DNA of 24,855 nt from CANHVK01 sp046304235. GTDB taxonomy: Bacteria > Bacteroidota > Bacteroidia > Flavobacteriales_D > Crocinitomicaceae. Within the stretch, counting starts at the first letter, position 1. The number at the start of each line of letters is the position of its first letter. The stretch covers positions 1 through 24,855 of the forward strand of contig JBKCEW010000102.1 in the NCBI GenBank assembly GCA_046304235.1, read 5' to 3'. Both the position numbers and the translations under genes were made by a program. The notes below the pieces were generated by a model that saw nothing but the letters and a program-made list of their open reading frames with translations, made no database searches and was not told where the DNA came from. Below, piece after piece: positions 1-7,892 of the stretch.

Positions 1-202
1 CATTTTGTCTATTCCAAAAATCAACATAGGCAGGATTTTCAGATAACGTTGCTATGGTTAGAGGGGGTATAAAATCAGAAGAGGCAGGAGTCATTATACA
101 TTTGACTTCTGCCCCTTGTTTTTTTAATAATCTAATCAGAAAAGCAATTTTATACGCAGCAATACCTCCCGTAATCCCGATAAGGATGCGTTTGCCTTTC
201 AT
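1..202 (-). CDS. coaBC: CoaBC N-terminus (partial), phosphopantothenoylcysteine synthetase/decarboxylase
   Basis: The first 67 codons of a minus-strand gene, cut by the window's left edge. The start MKGKRILIGITGGIAAYK is the flavoprotein (Dfp/CoaC) signature, with the GITGGIAAYK loop that binds FMN; a strand-helix-strand pattern and an alanine/serine-rich segment (MTPASSDF) follow as in the family. The full enzyme joins cysteine to 4'-phosphopantothenate (CoaB half) and decarboxylates the product (CoaC half) in coenzyme A synthesis. Only the start of the CoaC half is visible, so presence of the CoaB half is inferred. The start ATG lies 5 bp after the rpoZ stop, so it is most likely the last visible gene of the M23 peptidase-bamD-rpoZ operon. 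The bamD-rpoZ-coaBC order is familiar in Flavobacteriia. Confidence 0.9.
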   Translation of the reverse strand, partial: MKGKRILIGITGGIAAYKIAFLIRLLKKQGAEVKCIMTPASSDFIPPLTIATLSENPAYVDFWNRQN

Positions 203-207
203 TTTAT

Positions 208-525
208 TTATTCTTCAATTTTACGAACATTGATTTTGTCTTCCAACATTTCACTCATTGCAATAGCAACTGGCTTAGGAAGTTTTTCGTAATATTTAGA
301 AATTTCAATTTGTTCACGATTTTCAAAAACTTCTTCTAGGTTGTCAGTAGATGAAGCAAATTCGTGAAGTTTACTAGTCAACTCTTCTTTCAACTCTGAA
401 GCGATTTGGTTAGATCTTCTTGACATTACAACGATAGATTCATACAAATTTCCTGTTTTTTCTTCGAAGTTAATTGTGTCTCTAGTTACCGTTGAACGCT
501 CAGAATTAGTGTTTTTAAAATTCAT
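208..525 (-). CDS. rpoZ: DNA-directed RNA polymerase omega subunit, Rpb6-like
   Basis: A 105-residue protein matching the Bacteroidota form of RNA polymerase omega (RNA polymerase Rpb6 family). After a charged N-terminus, residues about 27-45 (GNLYESIVVMSRRSNQIA) carry the omega/Rpb6 core helix with its conserved arginines and asparagine, which clamps the C-terminus of beta'. The acidic C-terminal part (EKLPKPVAIAMSEMLEDKI) is typical of the Bacteroidota version. It is expected to help RNA polymerase assembly and stability. It sits between bamD (22 bp upstream) and coaBC (5 bp downstream) on the same strand. No separate promoter is evident in the 22 bp gap, so it is probably co-transcribed with bamD. 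Confidence 0.88.
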   Translation of the reverse strand: MNFKNTNSERSTVTRDTINFEEKTGNLYESIVVMSRRSNQIASELKEELTSKLHEFASSTDNLEEVFENREQIEISKYYEKLPKPVAIAMSEMLEDKINVRKIEE

Positions 526-547
526 ATCTTTAATTTAATTAAGATTT

Positions 548-1327
548 TTATAAAATTTTCTTCAATTTAGCAATTTTCTCAGAAAGTTGAAAATTTAATT
601 CACTTGAAGGAAACTCAATTACAAAGTTATTATATCTTTCGATAGTTTTAGCAATTCTCTCTGTTTTTTTCTCTTCTACACTATTAATTGCTAGTAAAAA
701 GGAATTTCTGATTAAAATTTCAAATGTTTTCTCTTTGAATTTAGAAGTTGGGTAATCATTAATAAATGTTTCAGCTGTAGTTACAGCAGATACATAGTTT
801 TCTGTTTTGTCATACAATTTTACAGATTCGAAATCCTTCAATTCAAGTCTACTTCTTAATTGATCCATCATGAAATTACAAGAATCAATCTTGGTTGATC
901 TCGAGTACTTGTAAACAAAAAGTTGGATTTCATTCAGTGCAATATTTGTTTCCGATTGATCTAAAGAATATTTAGGGGTATCTTTAATCAAACAAATTAA
1001 ATTTTTGAATGCTGCGTCTTCACACTTTGAACTCTCAGGAAATTTCTCAGAGAAAGTCGAATAATAATAAGATGCCATTAAATAATCTCCTAAATTAAAA
1101 TTAGCATCAGCAAGGTTGAAGTAAGATTTCTCTCCTTGACTATTTTTAGGATTTCTCTGATATACTTGTTCGTATAAATTTATAGCCTTCACATAGCTTT
1201 TATCGTTAAACAATTCATTAGCAAGCACGTATTTTCTTTCGTAATCATCTGATTTGATTACTCTAGAATATTCAGAACATGCCGATAAAATAAAAACTAA
1301 AGAAAAAAAACTAAGAAAAACTTTCAT
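548..1327 (-). CDS. bamD: BamD-like outer membrane assembly lipoprotein
   Basis: A 259-residue lipoprotein. The start MKVFLSFFSLVFILSACSEY is a type II signal peptide with lipobox LSAC and lipidated Cys17. The rest is helical with TPR-like repeats, for example YVLANELFNDKSYVKAINLY and a following segment containing NLADANFNLGDYLMASYYY, as in YfiO/BamD. BamD is the essential lipoprotein partner of BamA in inserting beta-barrel proteins into the outer membrane. Length fits the family (about 245-270 residues). It starts 6 bp after the M23 peptidase stop and is followed by rpoZ, a gene order common in Flavobacteriia, which strengthens the assignment over a generic TPR lipoprotein. Confidence 0.88.
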   Translation of the reverse strand: MKVFLSFFSLVFILSACSEYSRVIKSDDYERKYVLANELFNDKSYVKAINLYEQVYQRNPKNSQGEKSYFNLADANFNLGDYLMASYYYSTFSEKFPESSKCEDAAFKNLICLIKDTPKYSLDQSETNIALNEIQLFVYKYSRSTKIDSCNFMMDQLRSRLELKDFESVKLYDKTENYVSAVTTAETFINDYPTSKFKEKTFEILIRNSFLLAINSVEEKKTERIAKTIERYNNFVIEFPSSELNFQLSEKIAKLKKIL

Positions 1328-1333
1328 CGAATA

Positions 1334-2359
1334 TTATTTCACACGAATCATTTGACCAACATCAATAGTTTTGTTGGTTTTAATACCATTCAGGTCGGAT
1401 ATTTTATCTAAAGTTATACCGTATTGTTTGGCAATTTTAGATAAGTTATCTCCCGATTTGACTCTGTGGTATTTTCTAAACTCTTTTGGTGCAGTAGGTT
1501 TTGCATCTGTCTTATTCACTTTTTCAGCGATAGGCAACGCTACCCCTGCAAGCACATCACCTGCTTCTACACTATGGTCATGTTCTTCCTCTTGCTCTTC
1601 AGGAAATTCGATTTTAGGTTGTTGTCCTGGCAAGTGAACTTTAAATATATCTTTATATACTAACACATTAGCATCTTTAACATCTTTTTTAGCAAAATCG
1701 ATAATGTGTTCCGGATTAATAGGAATGTCGTAAAAACGCACTTCAAAATGAAGGTGAGGACCGAAAGATCTACCGGTATTACCACCTAAACCAATTGGTT
1801 CACCAGCCACAACATCTTGATTGGGTAAAACAAGAATTTTACTTAAATGAGCATAAAAAGTTTCTAAGCCATTATAATGTCTTATCACTACTAAATTTCC
1901 GTAACCACCTTTATTGAATTTTGCATACCTTACTTTTCCACTCCAAGCTGAATATATCATATCTCCTGTTTTCAAAGAGATATCCACACCATGATGTGGT
2001 CTGCCGTGACGAGGCCCAAAATGAGAAGTCAAATAACCATCAAAGGGAACATGGAATTCTTTTGAAAGTGAATCACCAACACACAACCAAAGTGTATCTT
2101 CGAAATTAGCGATTGAATTTCTCTTTTTTGAAGCAAATAAAAAATCATTATCCCAATTCATTGAAAAATTCAAACGATTATCTTGGGTAACTTTTCTGTG
2201 AACTTCGTGATTTAAAATCCCGTCAAAGGTATTGTCTAAAAAAAATTCTTCTTGATCTGTATCAAAGATTAAATCTTCTTCGGTATTGATTGTTCTTCGT
2301 TGTTGAGAGAAACTGTAAACGGATGAAACAAGCAATAAGCCTAAAAGTACTTTTCTCAT
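1334..2359 (-). CDS. M23 family metallopeptidase with C-terminal LysM domain
   Basis: A 341-residue exported protein. Residues 1-18 form a signal peptide (hydrophobic LLGLLLVSSVYSF before SQQ). Residues about 105-215 are a peptidase M23 (LytM-type) domain with an intact zinc site: His122 and Asp126 in HHGVD and the HLH motif at His202/His204, so it should be an active peptidoglycan endopeptidase rather than an EnvC-type activator. An acidic linker (EEQEEEHDH, about 254-262) leads to a single LysM at about 297-341 (YHRVKSGDNLSKIAKQYGI), which binds glycan strands. It acts in the periplasm on crosslinks. It is the first gene of the operon with bamD, rpoZ and coaBC, with a good promoter about 95-125 bp upstream. 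Confidence 0.92.
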   Translation of the reverse strand: MRKVLLGLLLVSSVYSFSQQRRTINTEEDLIFDTDQEEFFLDNTFDGILNHEVHRKVTQDNRLNFSMNWDNDFLFASKKRNSIANFEDTLWLCVGDSLSKEFHVPFDGYLTSHFGPRHGRPHHGVDISLKTGDMIYSAWSGKVRYAKFNKGGYGNLVVIRHYNGLETFYAHLSKILVLPNQDVVAGEPIGLGGNTGRSFGPHLHFEVRFYDIPINPEHIIDFAKKDVKDANVLVYKDIFKVHLPGQQPKIEFPEEQEEEHDHSVEAGDVLAGVALPIAEKVNKTDAKPTAPKEFRKYHRVKSGDNLSKIAKQYGITLDKISDLNGIKTNKTIDVGQMIRVK

Positions 2360-2452
2360 ATATATCTATTTATCAAGCAAAAAAAGAATAAAAGATGCTT
2401 GTATTTAGCTTTAAAACAATTAAAATTTCTCCAAAAAAATTTCGAAGAAGTC

Positions 2453-2482
2453 CAAATATACAAAAATCGAACTTAAAATCAA
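2453..2482 (-). promoter_or_regulatory. Promoter of the M23 peptidase-bamD-rpoZ-coaBC operon
   Basis: Read on the minus strand there is a TTG (2482-2480), a spacer of exactly 19 bp, and TATATTTG (2460-2453). This matches the Bacteroidota housekeeping promoter (-33 TTG, -7 TAnnTTTG). The -33 box overlaps the stop codon of the tandem-FKBP gene, so the promoter separates the two operons. It implies a leader of roughly 85 nt before the peptidase start codon. Expression was not tested; the call rests on motif, spacing and position. Confidence 0.62.
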
Positions 2483-3327
2483 TATACTTCCATCACAAAA
2501 ATATCATAGAATAATTTCTCATTAGGCTTCACAAGGTCTAAATAACCTTTAGCACCATATGCTTGTTCAGAAGGAACGACAATCCAAAGTTTATCAGATC
2601 TTTTACAATTCATCAAGCCTTTTTTAAGACCTTCGACAATTCCTTTGTCATCAAATTTCAACCTAAAGGGTTTATTTCTTTGGTAACTAATGTCATATTT
2701 TGGGTTTGTTGGAGTACCTACCATATAATGAAATTCAACTTGATTTTGCTCACCAGCGTGTTTATTCTCAGTCTTATTTTCTTCAAGTAACCAAACTTTT
2801 ACTCCATCAATTATTTTTGTAGGATTGATTTTTTGTACCACTTTTAAACGAATGATGTTGTTTGCATTTGGAGGAATCAATCCTTTGATTCCATCTTTAC
2901 CTCTCGCTAAATTAGAGGGGATAAAAATCTCAACAAAATCTCCTATACGTAGAGAAGTAAGTACGATATCCCAACCCTTGGTTTGCATACCATAACCAAC
3001 CAAAAATGGTAGATTAGGTCTTGACAGCAGTTCATTTCCATCAACTAAGGTGCCATCTTCAAGAAAAACTTGGTAATTAATCAAAATCACATCCTCCTTA
3101 TTAATCTCCCCCCCTTTCCCATGTTTAAACCATTTAATTTTCAAACCATTTTCAAAGGATTTTTGATCTTTTATTGTCGTTGGTTTCAATGTTTTATTTT
3201 CACTAAACGTCTGTTTTAAGTCAGACTTAATGACTTTCGGATTGTCAATATTTTCTTTTTCATTTGTTACACCTTCAACAGAACAAGAAAACAAAATGAC
3301 AACTAAGGATAAATAGATATACTTCAT
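2479..3327 (-). CDS. Tandem FKBP-domain lipoprotein
   Basis: A 282-residue lipoprotein: the signal peptide ends in the lipobox LFSC (Cys15). Two FKBP-type domains follow. The first (about 63-168) shows the fold landmarks LINYQVFLEDGTLVDGN, KGWDIVLTSLRIGD and GLIPPNANNIIRLKVV. The second (about 170-282) is more divergent, with GIVEGLKKGLMNCKRSDKLW and PSEQAYGAKGY. FKBPs are peptidyl-prolyl isomerases or chaperones; this one should sit on the periplasmic face of a membrane. Active-site positions are only partly kept: the first domain has Arg where AYG normally gives Tyr, and the second lacks the floor Trp (GLKKG in place of GWEEG). Activity is therefore uncertain. It lies 9 bp behind the GldI-like gene and is probably a duplicated, fused relative of it. 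Confidence 0.8.
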   Translation of the reverse strand: MKYIYLSLVVILFSCSVEGVTNEKENIDNPKVIKSDLKQTFSENKTLKPTTIKDQKSFENGLKIKWFKHGKGGEINKEDVILINYQVFLEDGTLVDGNELLSRPNLPFLVGYGMQTKGWDIVLTSLRIGDFVEIFIPSNLARGKDGIKGLIPPNANNIIRLKVVQKINPTKIIDGVKVWLLEENKTENKHAGEQNQVEFHYMVGTPTNPKYDISYQRNKPFRLKFDDKGIVEGLKKGLMNCKRSDKLWIVVPSEQAYGAKGYLDLVKPNEKLFYDIFVMEVY

Positions 3328-3336
3328 AAATAGAAT

Positions 3337-3852
3337 TTAAAATAAATCAACTAATTCAATTTCAACAACGAGTGATGTTGCAGGGGGGATTTTATTTTGA
3401 TCTCCAGTAATACCATGTGCTAAATGAGATGAAACGATAAAGACTGCTTTTTCTCCTTTCCTCATTTTTTTTACCCCTTCTTGCACACCAGACTCAATGT
3501 CAGAATGATCTATTTTGAAATAAGATAGTTGGTTTTTGGGAGTTTCATAACACAAATCACCATTCAAAAAAGAAATTTTATATTTTACAGCAACTTCCAT
3601 TCCTGGTTTAGCATGAATTTCCCCTTCTTTTTTCTTGATAATTTGGTAAAACAACCCCGAACCTGTTTGTTCCATTTTCCATTGGGGATGGTTTTCTAAA
3701 TACATCAAGATATCCAGCTTCTCCTTTTTAGCTAGTTTTCGATTTAAATCCATCGATTTTTTCTTGTCCCAATCGATATCTTTTTGAAATTCATCATTTG
3801 AACTACAAGAATAAACCATAAGCAACGGAAGAATAAAAAATAAGGCCTTCAT
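3337..3852 (-). CDS. FKBP-type peptidyl-prolyl isomerase lipoprotein, GldI-like
   Basis: A 171-residue lipoprotein with lipobox VYSC (Cys16) and one FKBP domain (about 60-171; landmarks VAVKYKISFLNGDL, GVQEGVKKMRKGEKAVF and KIPPATSLVVEIELVDLF). Size, lipidation and position directly after an nrnA-type gene resemble GldI, an FKBP lipoprotein needed for gliding motility in Flavobacterium johnsoniae; that identity is inferred. No other gld gene is in the window, and the protein could simply be a periplasmic folding factor. Several isomerase residues are replaced: Val where the floor Trp is expected (SGVQEG) and His in place of Tyr (AHG). Gaps are 6 bp to nrnA and 9 bp to the tandem-FKBP gene, so the three form one operon. 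Confidence 0.78.
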   Translation of the reverse strand: MKALFFILPLLMVYSCSSNDEFQKDIDWDKKKSMDLNRKLAKKEKLDILMYLENHPQWKMEQTGSGLFYQIIKKKEGEIHAKPGMEVAVKYKISFLNGDLCYETPKNQLSYFKIDHSDIESGVQEGVKKMRKGEKAVFIVSSHLAHGITGDQNKIPPATSLVVEIELVDLF

Positions 3853-3858
3853 GGATTA

Positions 3859-4863
3859 TTAATTTAAAAAGAATTGAGGAGCAACTTCAAAAAACAATTT
3901 TATTGCGTCTTCAATTTTGCCATCAAAACGCCCGCCAGAAGCATTTGCGTGTCCACCACCATTAAAGTGAGATGATGCTAGCACATTTACAGGATTGTCT
4001 CCCCCTTTAGATCTAAACGAGATTTTAACATAACCATCAGATTCGGTAAACAAAATAGCGACTTTCATACCTAAAATAGATAATGCAGTATTCACTAACC
4101 CTTCTGTATCTCCTTTTTGGTGATTAAAACGCTTCAATTCATCTTGAGTTAACCAGATATATGCTATTTTAAATTCTTCGTTTACTACCAATTTTTCAGC
4201 ACACGCATACCCTTTCAAACGAAGACGATCTAAGGTATTTGTATCATTGATATTTTCATGTATAACAGCATGATTTATATCTAATTTAAGCAGTTTAGAC
4301 ACAACTTCATGTGTATGAGGAAGTACCGAAGGAAAACGAAACGAACCAGAATCAGTCATAATCCCTAAATACAAACAAATTCCAGCATCAGCACTTAAAA
4401 ATTCAGTCCATCCAGCTTTATCTACCACATCATATACTAATTGACATGTGGAACATGAAGTAGTATCTGATAACATTACATCAACATAATTTTCGGGATG
4501 TAAATGATGATCGATCATTATCTTCTTTGCATGAGTTCCTCTTAAAGCATTTCCCATGTCTTCTCCCATCCTTCCAGGCTCATTATAATCCAAAGAAAAG
4601 ATTAATTCGGCTTCGTTCATTAAAGTAACGACCTTTTCTTTATCTTCTTCCCAATTTTGTATTTCATCTACAAAAGGTACCCAATGTAAATAATCGGGAG
4701 CTGGATCAGGATGACATACAACTACATCTTTCCCTAAAGATTTCAAAACCAAATACAAACCAAGCGAACTTCCTATCGAATCGCCATCAGGTGATTTATG
4801 AGATGTAATTACAATTTTTGATACATTTTCTACTAAATGTTTTATTTCTTGGTATTTATTCAT
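3859..4863 (-). CDS. nrnA: DHH/DHHA1 phosphoesterase, NrnA-like (nanoRNase/pAp phosphatase)
   Basis: A 334-residue soluble protein with all the DHH-family metal motifs: HKSPDGDSIGS (His22, Asp26, Asp28), the aspartate of LDYNEPGR (Asp92), the IDHH motif (Asp118-His119-His120) and MTDSGSFRF (Asp170). The C-terminal DHHA1 domain ends with the substrate-binding glycine motif GGGHANASGG (301-310). Members of this family degrade short RNA oligomers and 3'-phosphoadenosine 5'-phosphate using manganese; family length is about 310-340. It is the first gene of the operon with the two FKBP lipoprotein genes and starts 44 bp after the dapA stop. Substrate preference (nanoRNA, pAp or cyclic dinucleotide products) cannot be read from the sequence. 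Confidence 0.87.
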   Translation of the reverse strand: MNKYQEIKHLVENVSKIVITSHKSPDGDSIGSSLGLYLVLKSLGKDVVVCHPDPAPDYLHWVPFVDEIQNWEEDKEKVVTLMNEAELIFSLDYNEPGRMGEDMGNALRGTHAKKIMIDHHLHPENYVDVMLSDTTSCSTCQLVYDVVDKAGWTEFLSADAGICLYLGIMTDSGSFRFPSVLPHTHEVVSKLLKLDINHAVIHENINDTNTLDRLRLKGYACAEKLVVNEEFKIAYIWLTQDELKRFNHQKGDTEGLVNTALSILGMKVAILFTESDGYVKISFRSKGGDNPVNVLASSHFNGGGHANASGGRFDGKIEDAIKLFFEVAPQFFLN

Positions 4864-4907
4864 GAATTGAATTCATTTTTTATGATCGGCCTATTTATAT
4901 TAGAAAC

Positions 4908-5792
4908 TTATTTAACAAATGTCAATAATGATTTCATCTCATTATTAATTCTAGCACCTAAATCAGCTGATACAGGAACAAGTGGTAATCTTAGATGTTG
5001 TGACATAACTCCTCTATTTTCTAAAGCTACTTTTACACCTCCAGGGTTTCCTTCTTCGAAAAACATCTTAGTTATAGGTAGTAAATCGTTGTGAATTAAT
5101 TTAGCAAATGAAAAATCTCCATTTAACGAAGCATTAATCATCGATGAAAATACCTCCGGTAACGCATTTGCTACAACCGAAATAACTCCTACTGCACCAC
5201 AAGCAATTAATGGCATCGTAATCGCATCATCTCCAGATAAAACAGAAAAACCTTCTGGAGCAAGTCTAATTATATCCATAATCTGATCCATATTGCCAGA
5301 GGCTTCTTTCACAGCTACAATATTAGGTAGTTCGGCTAATCTCAATGTTGTTTGAGCTAACATATTTGAACCTGTTCGACCAGGAACATTGTATAAAATG
5401 ATTGGCAATTTACTAGCTTCAGCTATCGCTTTAAAATGTTGGTAAATACCTTCTTGCGTAGGTTTGTTATAATACGGCGAAACAGAAAGTATTCCATCCA
5501 CACCAGCAGGAACGTTTGCAATTGCTTTTTCAACTTCTATGGTATTGTTACCTCCTACACCATAAACTATTGGTAATTTACCCGCATTCTCTTGAATTAC
5601 AAATTCTAAAATTGCTTGTTTTTCTTCGTTTGATAAAGTTGGCGACTCTGCAGTAGTTCCCATCACTACCAAAAAATCAGTACCTCCGTTTAACTGAAGT
5701 TGAACTAATTTTCTTAACGCATCAAAATCTACTGATTTATCTGAATTGAATGGTGTTACTAATGCTACACCAGTACCTTTAAACTTATTCAT
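4908..5792 (-). CDS. dapA: 4-hydroxy-tetrahydrodipicolinate synthase
   Basis: A 294-residue enzyme that condenses pyruvate with aspartate semialdehyde, the first committed step to diaminopimelate and lysine. Visible hallmarks are GTTAESPTLS (Thr46 and Thr47 of the catalytic proton relay), Tyr107 and Tyr134 (YNVPGRTG, with Arg139 for the substrate carboxylate) and the Schiff-base Lys162 in AVKEASGN. Length is normal for the family. It lies between ligA (88 bp upstream) and nrnA (44 bp downstream), both on the same strand. A perfect -7 type box lies in the gap upstream, so it probably has its own promoter. Diaminopimelate also feeds the peptidoglycan cut by the M23 enzyme, but a regulatory link is not shown. 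Confidence 0.96.
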   Translation of the reverse strand: MNKFKGTGVALVTPFNSDKSVDFDALRKLVQLQLNGGTDFLVVMGTTAESPTLSNEEKQAILEFVIQENAGKLPIVYGVGGNNTIEVEKAIANVPAGVDGILSVSPYYNKPTQEGIYQHFKAIAEASKLPIILYNVPGRTGSNMLAQTTLRLAELPNIVAVKEASGNMDQIMDIIRLAPEGFSVLSGDDAITMPLIACGAVGVISVVANALPEVFSSMINASLNGDFSFAKLIHNDLLPITKMFFEEGNPGGVKVALENRGVMSQHLRLPLVPVSADLGARINNEMKSLLTFVK

Positions 5793-5811
5793 ACGATTTA
5801 ATTTAACACAC

Positions 5812-5819
5812 CAAATTTA
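5812..5819 (-). promoter_or_regulatory. Possible -7 promoter element for dapA
   Basis: On the minus strand the octamer TAAATTTG exactly fits the Bacteroidota -7 consensus TAnnTTTG and sits 19 bp before the dapA start codon, in the 88 bp ligA-dapA gap. No TTG lies about 19 bp further upstream (the nearest gives a 10 bp spacer), so the -33 half is missing or weak. The octamer can occur by chance in AT-rich DNA. Confidence 0.35.
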
Positions 5820-5880
5820 GTGAAATTAACAACAGATTTTATACAGATATGAAGTAACTAAAATTATATAACCTATAAAT

Positions 5881-7890
5881 TTAATTCAATAACTGAATAA
5901 ACTCATTTTCAGATAGAATCTTCACTCCCAACTTTGTGGCTTTCTCCAATTTTGCTGGCCCCATGTTTTCTCCTGCAACTATATAGGTTGTTTTTGCAGA
6001 AATAGAACCTACATTTTTCCCTCCGTTATCCTCTATTATTTTTTTTAATTCATCCCTTGAAAAAGTTGAAAAAACACCTGAAACAACAAAAGACATTCCT
6101 TCAAAACGATTGGAAGTCAACTCTTTTTTTTCTGCCTCAAATTGAACTCCTGATTGCTTTAATTTTTCGATAATTTCGATGTTTTCAATATTTTGAAAAT
6201 ATAAAATAATTGATTCAGCAATTTTATCACCTATTTCATCTACTGCGATTAAATCTTCAAAAGTTGCATATTGAAGTTTTTCGATTACTCCAAAGTGTTC
6301 AGCTAGTTTTTTAGCAACTGTCTCACCAACAAAACGAATCCCTAAAGCAAAAAGTACTCTTTCAAAAGGAACATTTTTAGAAGCCTCGATGCTTTTTAAT
6401 AAATTATTCGCTGACTTTTCAGCCATACGTTCTAAGTTATAAATTTGATCGAAATGCAATGTATATAAATCAGCAACATTTCTTACTAAAGCAGCTTTAT
6501 ATAAAGCATCAATCGTTTCAGAACCTAACCCATCAATATTCATTGCTTTACGAGCAATAAAATGCTCCATTCGTCCTTTTACTTGCGGAGGACACAAAGC
6601 ATCATTGGGACAAAAATGATTCGCTTCACCTTCAGTTCGTTCTAAAACAGAACCACATTCAGGACATTTTTCAGGAAAAACAATCTTTGAAACCTTATCA
6701 TTACGTTTTTCGAGGTTAACACCTACAATTTTCGGAATAATCTCCCCTCCTTTTTCAACGTAAACACAATCATTTAAGTGTAAATCATATTTTTCAATTT
6801 GATCAGCATTGTGAAGTGATGCTCTTTTCACAATCGTCCCTCCTAATTGCACAGGATCTAGATTTGCAACAGGTGTTATTGAACCTGTTCTACCTACCTG
6901 AAAAACGACTGATTGTAAGGTTGTTTCTACACGTTCAGCTTTAAACTTATAAGCAATTGCCCATCGAGGAGACTTAGCTGTAAACCCTAATTCTTGTTGA
7001 GCATCATAATTATTTACTTTAATAACAACTCCGTCAATCTCAAAAGGTAGGGAATCACGTTGCTTGTCCCAATATTCAATAAATTCCATTATTCCATCAA
7101 TAGAATCCGTTTTTTGAATGTATTTATCCTGTATAAGCGGAATCTTAAAGCCCCACTCTTTTGCTTTCAAAACACTTTCAAAATGTGACTCTAAAGGTAA
7201 ATCGTCACCATATAAACCATATAAAAAACAATCCAAACCACGAGACGCTACAATACGCGAATCTTGTTGTTTTAGTGTGCCTGACGCAAGGTTTCTAGGG
7301 TTCGCATATTCGGGTTCTCCTGCCTCTCTTCGATCTTCATTAACTTTTTTAAATTTTGTCAAAGGGTAATATATCTCCCCTCTAATTTCAAAATCGGATG
7401 GATAATTTCCTTGGAGTTGAAGAGGAATTGTTTTAATCGTTTTAACATTTGCTGTTACATCTTCACCTGAAGTTCCATCACCACGGGTTACTGCTCTAAC
7501 TATTTTTCCGTTTTCATAGGCAATACCAATAGCTACACCATCGTATTTCAATTCACAAACATATTCAATTTTGGCTTCAATGCTTTTTTTGATTCTATTC
7601 TCCCAATCAATAATATCTTCTCTAGAATAAGTGTTTGCTAGTGAAAGCATTGGAAAACGATGTTTAACTGAAGAAAACTTTTTGGTAATATCTCCACCAA
7701 CTCTTTTTGTTGGACTTAAATCAGAAGCAAATTGAGGGAAAGCTTTTTCTAATTTAATTAGATCATTTAATAACATATCGAAATCATAATCAGAAATCTC
7801 AGGATTACTTTCGACATAATATAAATGATTGTGATGATTTAACTCTTTTGTAAGTTTTTCAATTTTTAACTTTGCTTCTTGTGCCTCCAT
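5881..7890 (-). CDS. ligA: NAD-dependent DNA ligase LigA
   Basis: A 669-residue ligase that seals nicks in replication and repair, using NAD as the AMP donor. Domains in order: the N-terminal NAD-binding Ia domain (HHNHLYYVESNPEISDYDFD, about 19-38); the adenylation domain with nucleophile Lys115 in ELKYDG and EIDGVVIK (about 284-291); an OB fold; a four-cysteine zinc finger (Cys409, Cys412, Cys427, Cys433); helix-hairpin-helix repeats around 450-580; and a C-terminal BRCT domain from about 593, with FVVSGVFSTFSRDELK and a GGK turn. Length matches full-size LigA (about 665-700), and nothing is missing. The start ATG is 2 bp after the prmC stop, so the two are co-transcribed. Confidence 0.97.
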   Translation of the reverse strand: MEAQEAKLKIEKLTKELNHHNHLYYVESNPEISDYDFDMLLNDLIKLEKAFPQFASDLSPTKRVGGDITKKFSSVKHRFPMLSLANTYSREDIIDWENRIKKSIEAKIEYVCELKYDGVAIGIAYENGKIVRAVTRGDGTSGEDVTANVKTIKTIPLQLQGNYPSDFEIRGEIYYPLTKFKKVNEDRREAGEPEYANPRNLASGTLKQQDSRIVASRGLDCFLYGLYGDDLPLESHFESVLKAKEWGFKIPLIQDKYIQKTDSIDGIMEFIEYWDKQRDSLPFEIDGVVIKVNNYDAQQELGFTAKSPRWAIAYKFKAERVETTLQSVVFQVGRTGSITPVANLDPVQLGGTIVKRASLHNADQIEKYDLHLNDCVYVEKGGEIIPKIVGVNLEKRNDKVSKIVFPEKCPECGSVLERTEGEANHFCPNDALCPPQVKGRMEHFIARKAMNIDGLGSETIDALYKAALVRNVADLYTLHFDQIYNLERMAEKSANNLLKSIEASKNVPFERVLFALGIRFVGETVAKKLAEHFGVIEKLQYATFEDLIAVDEIGDKIAESIILYFQNIENIEIIEKLKQSGVQFEAEKKELTSNRFEGMSFVVSGVFSTFSRDELKKIIEDNGGKNVGSISAKTTYIVAGENMGPAKLEKATKLGVKILSENEFIQLLN

Positions 7891-7892
7891 TT

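Noticed and set aside
1371..2109. Several open frames antisense to the M23 peptidase gene
   Set aside because: Their translations have no family features; the opposite frame encodes an intact, motif-complete enzyme. The same holds for antisense frames inside dapA, ligA, carB, ychF, YfhO and the alpha-oxoamine synthase.
4862..4876. Palindrome ATGAATTGAATTCAT overlapping the nrnA start codon
   Set aside because: Seven A/T-rich pairs around a single base cannot form a useful RNA hairpin, and the pattern is easily met by chance; the extra ATG is out of frame.
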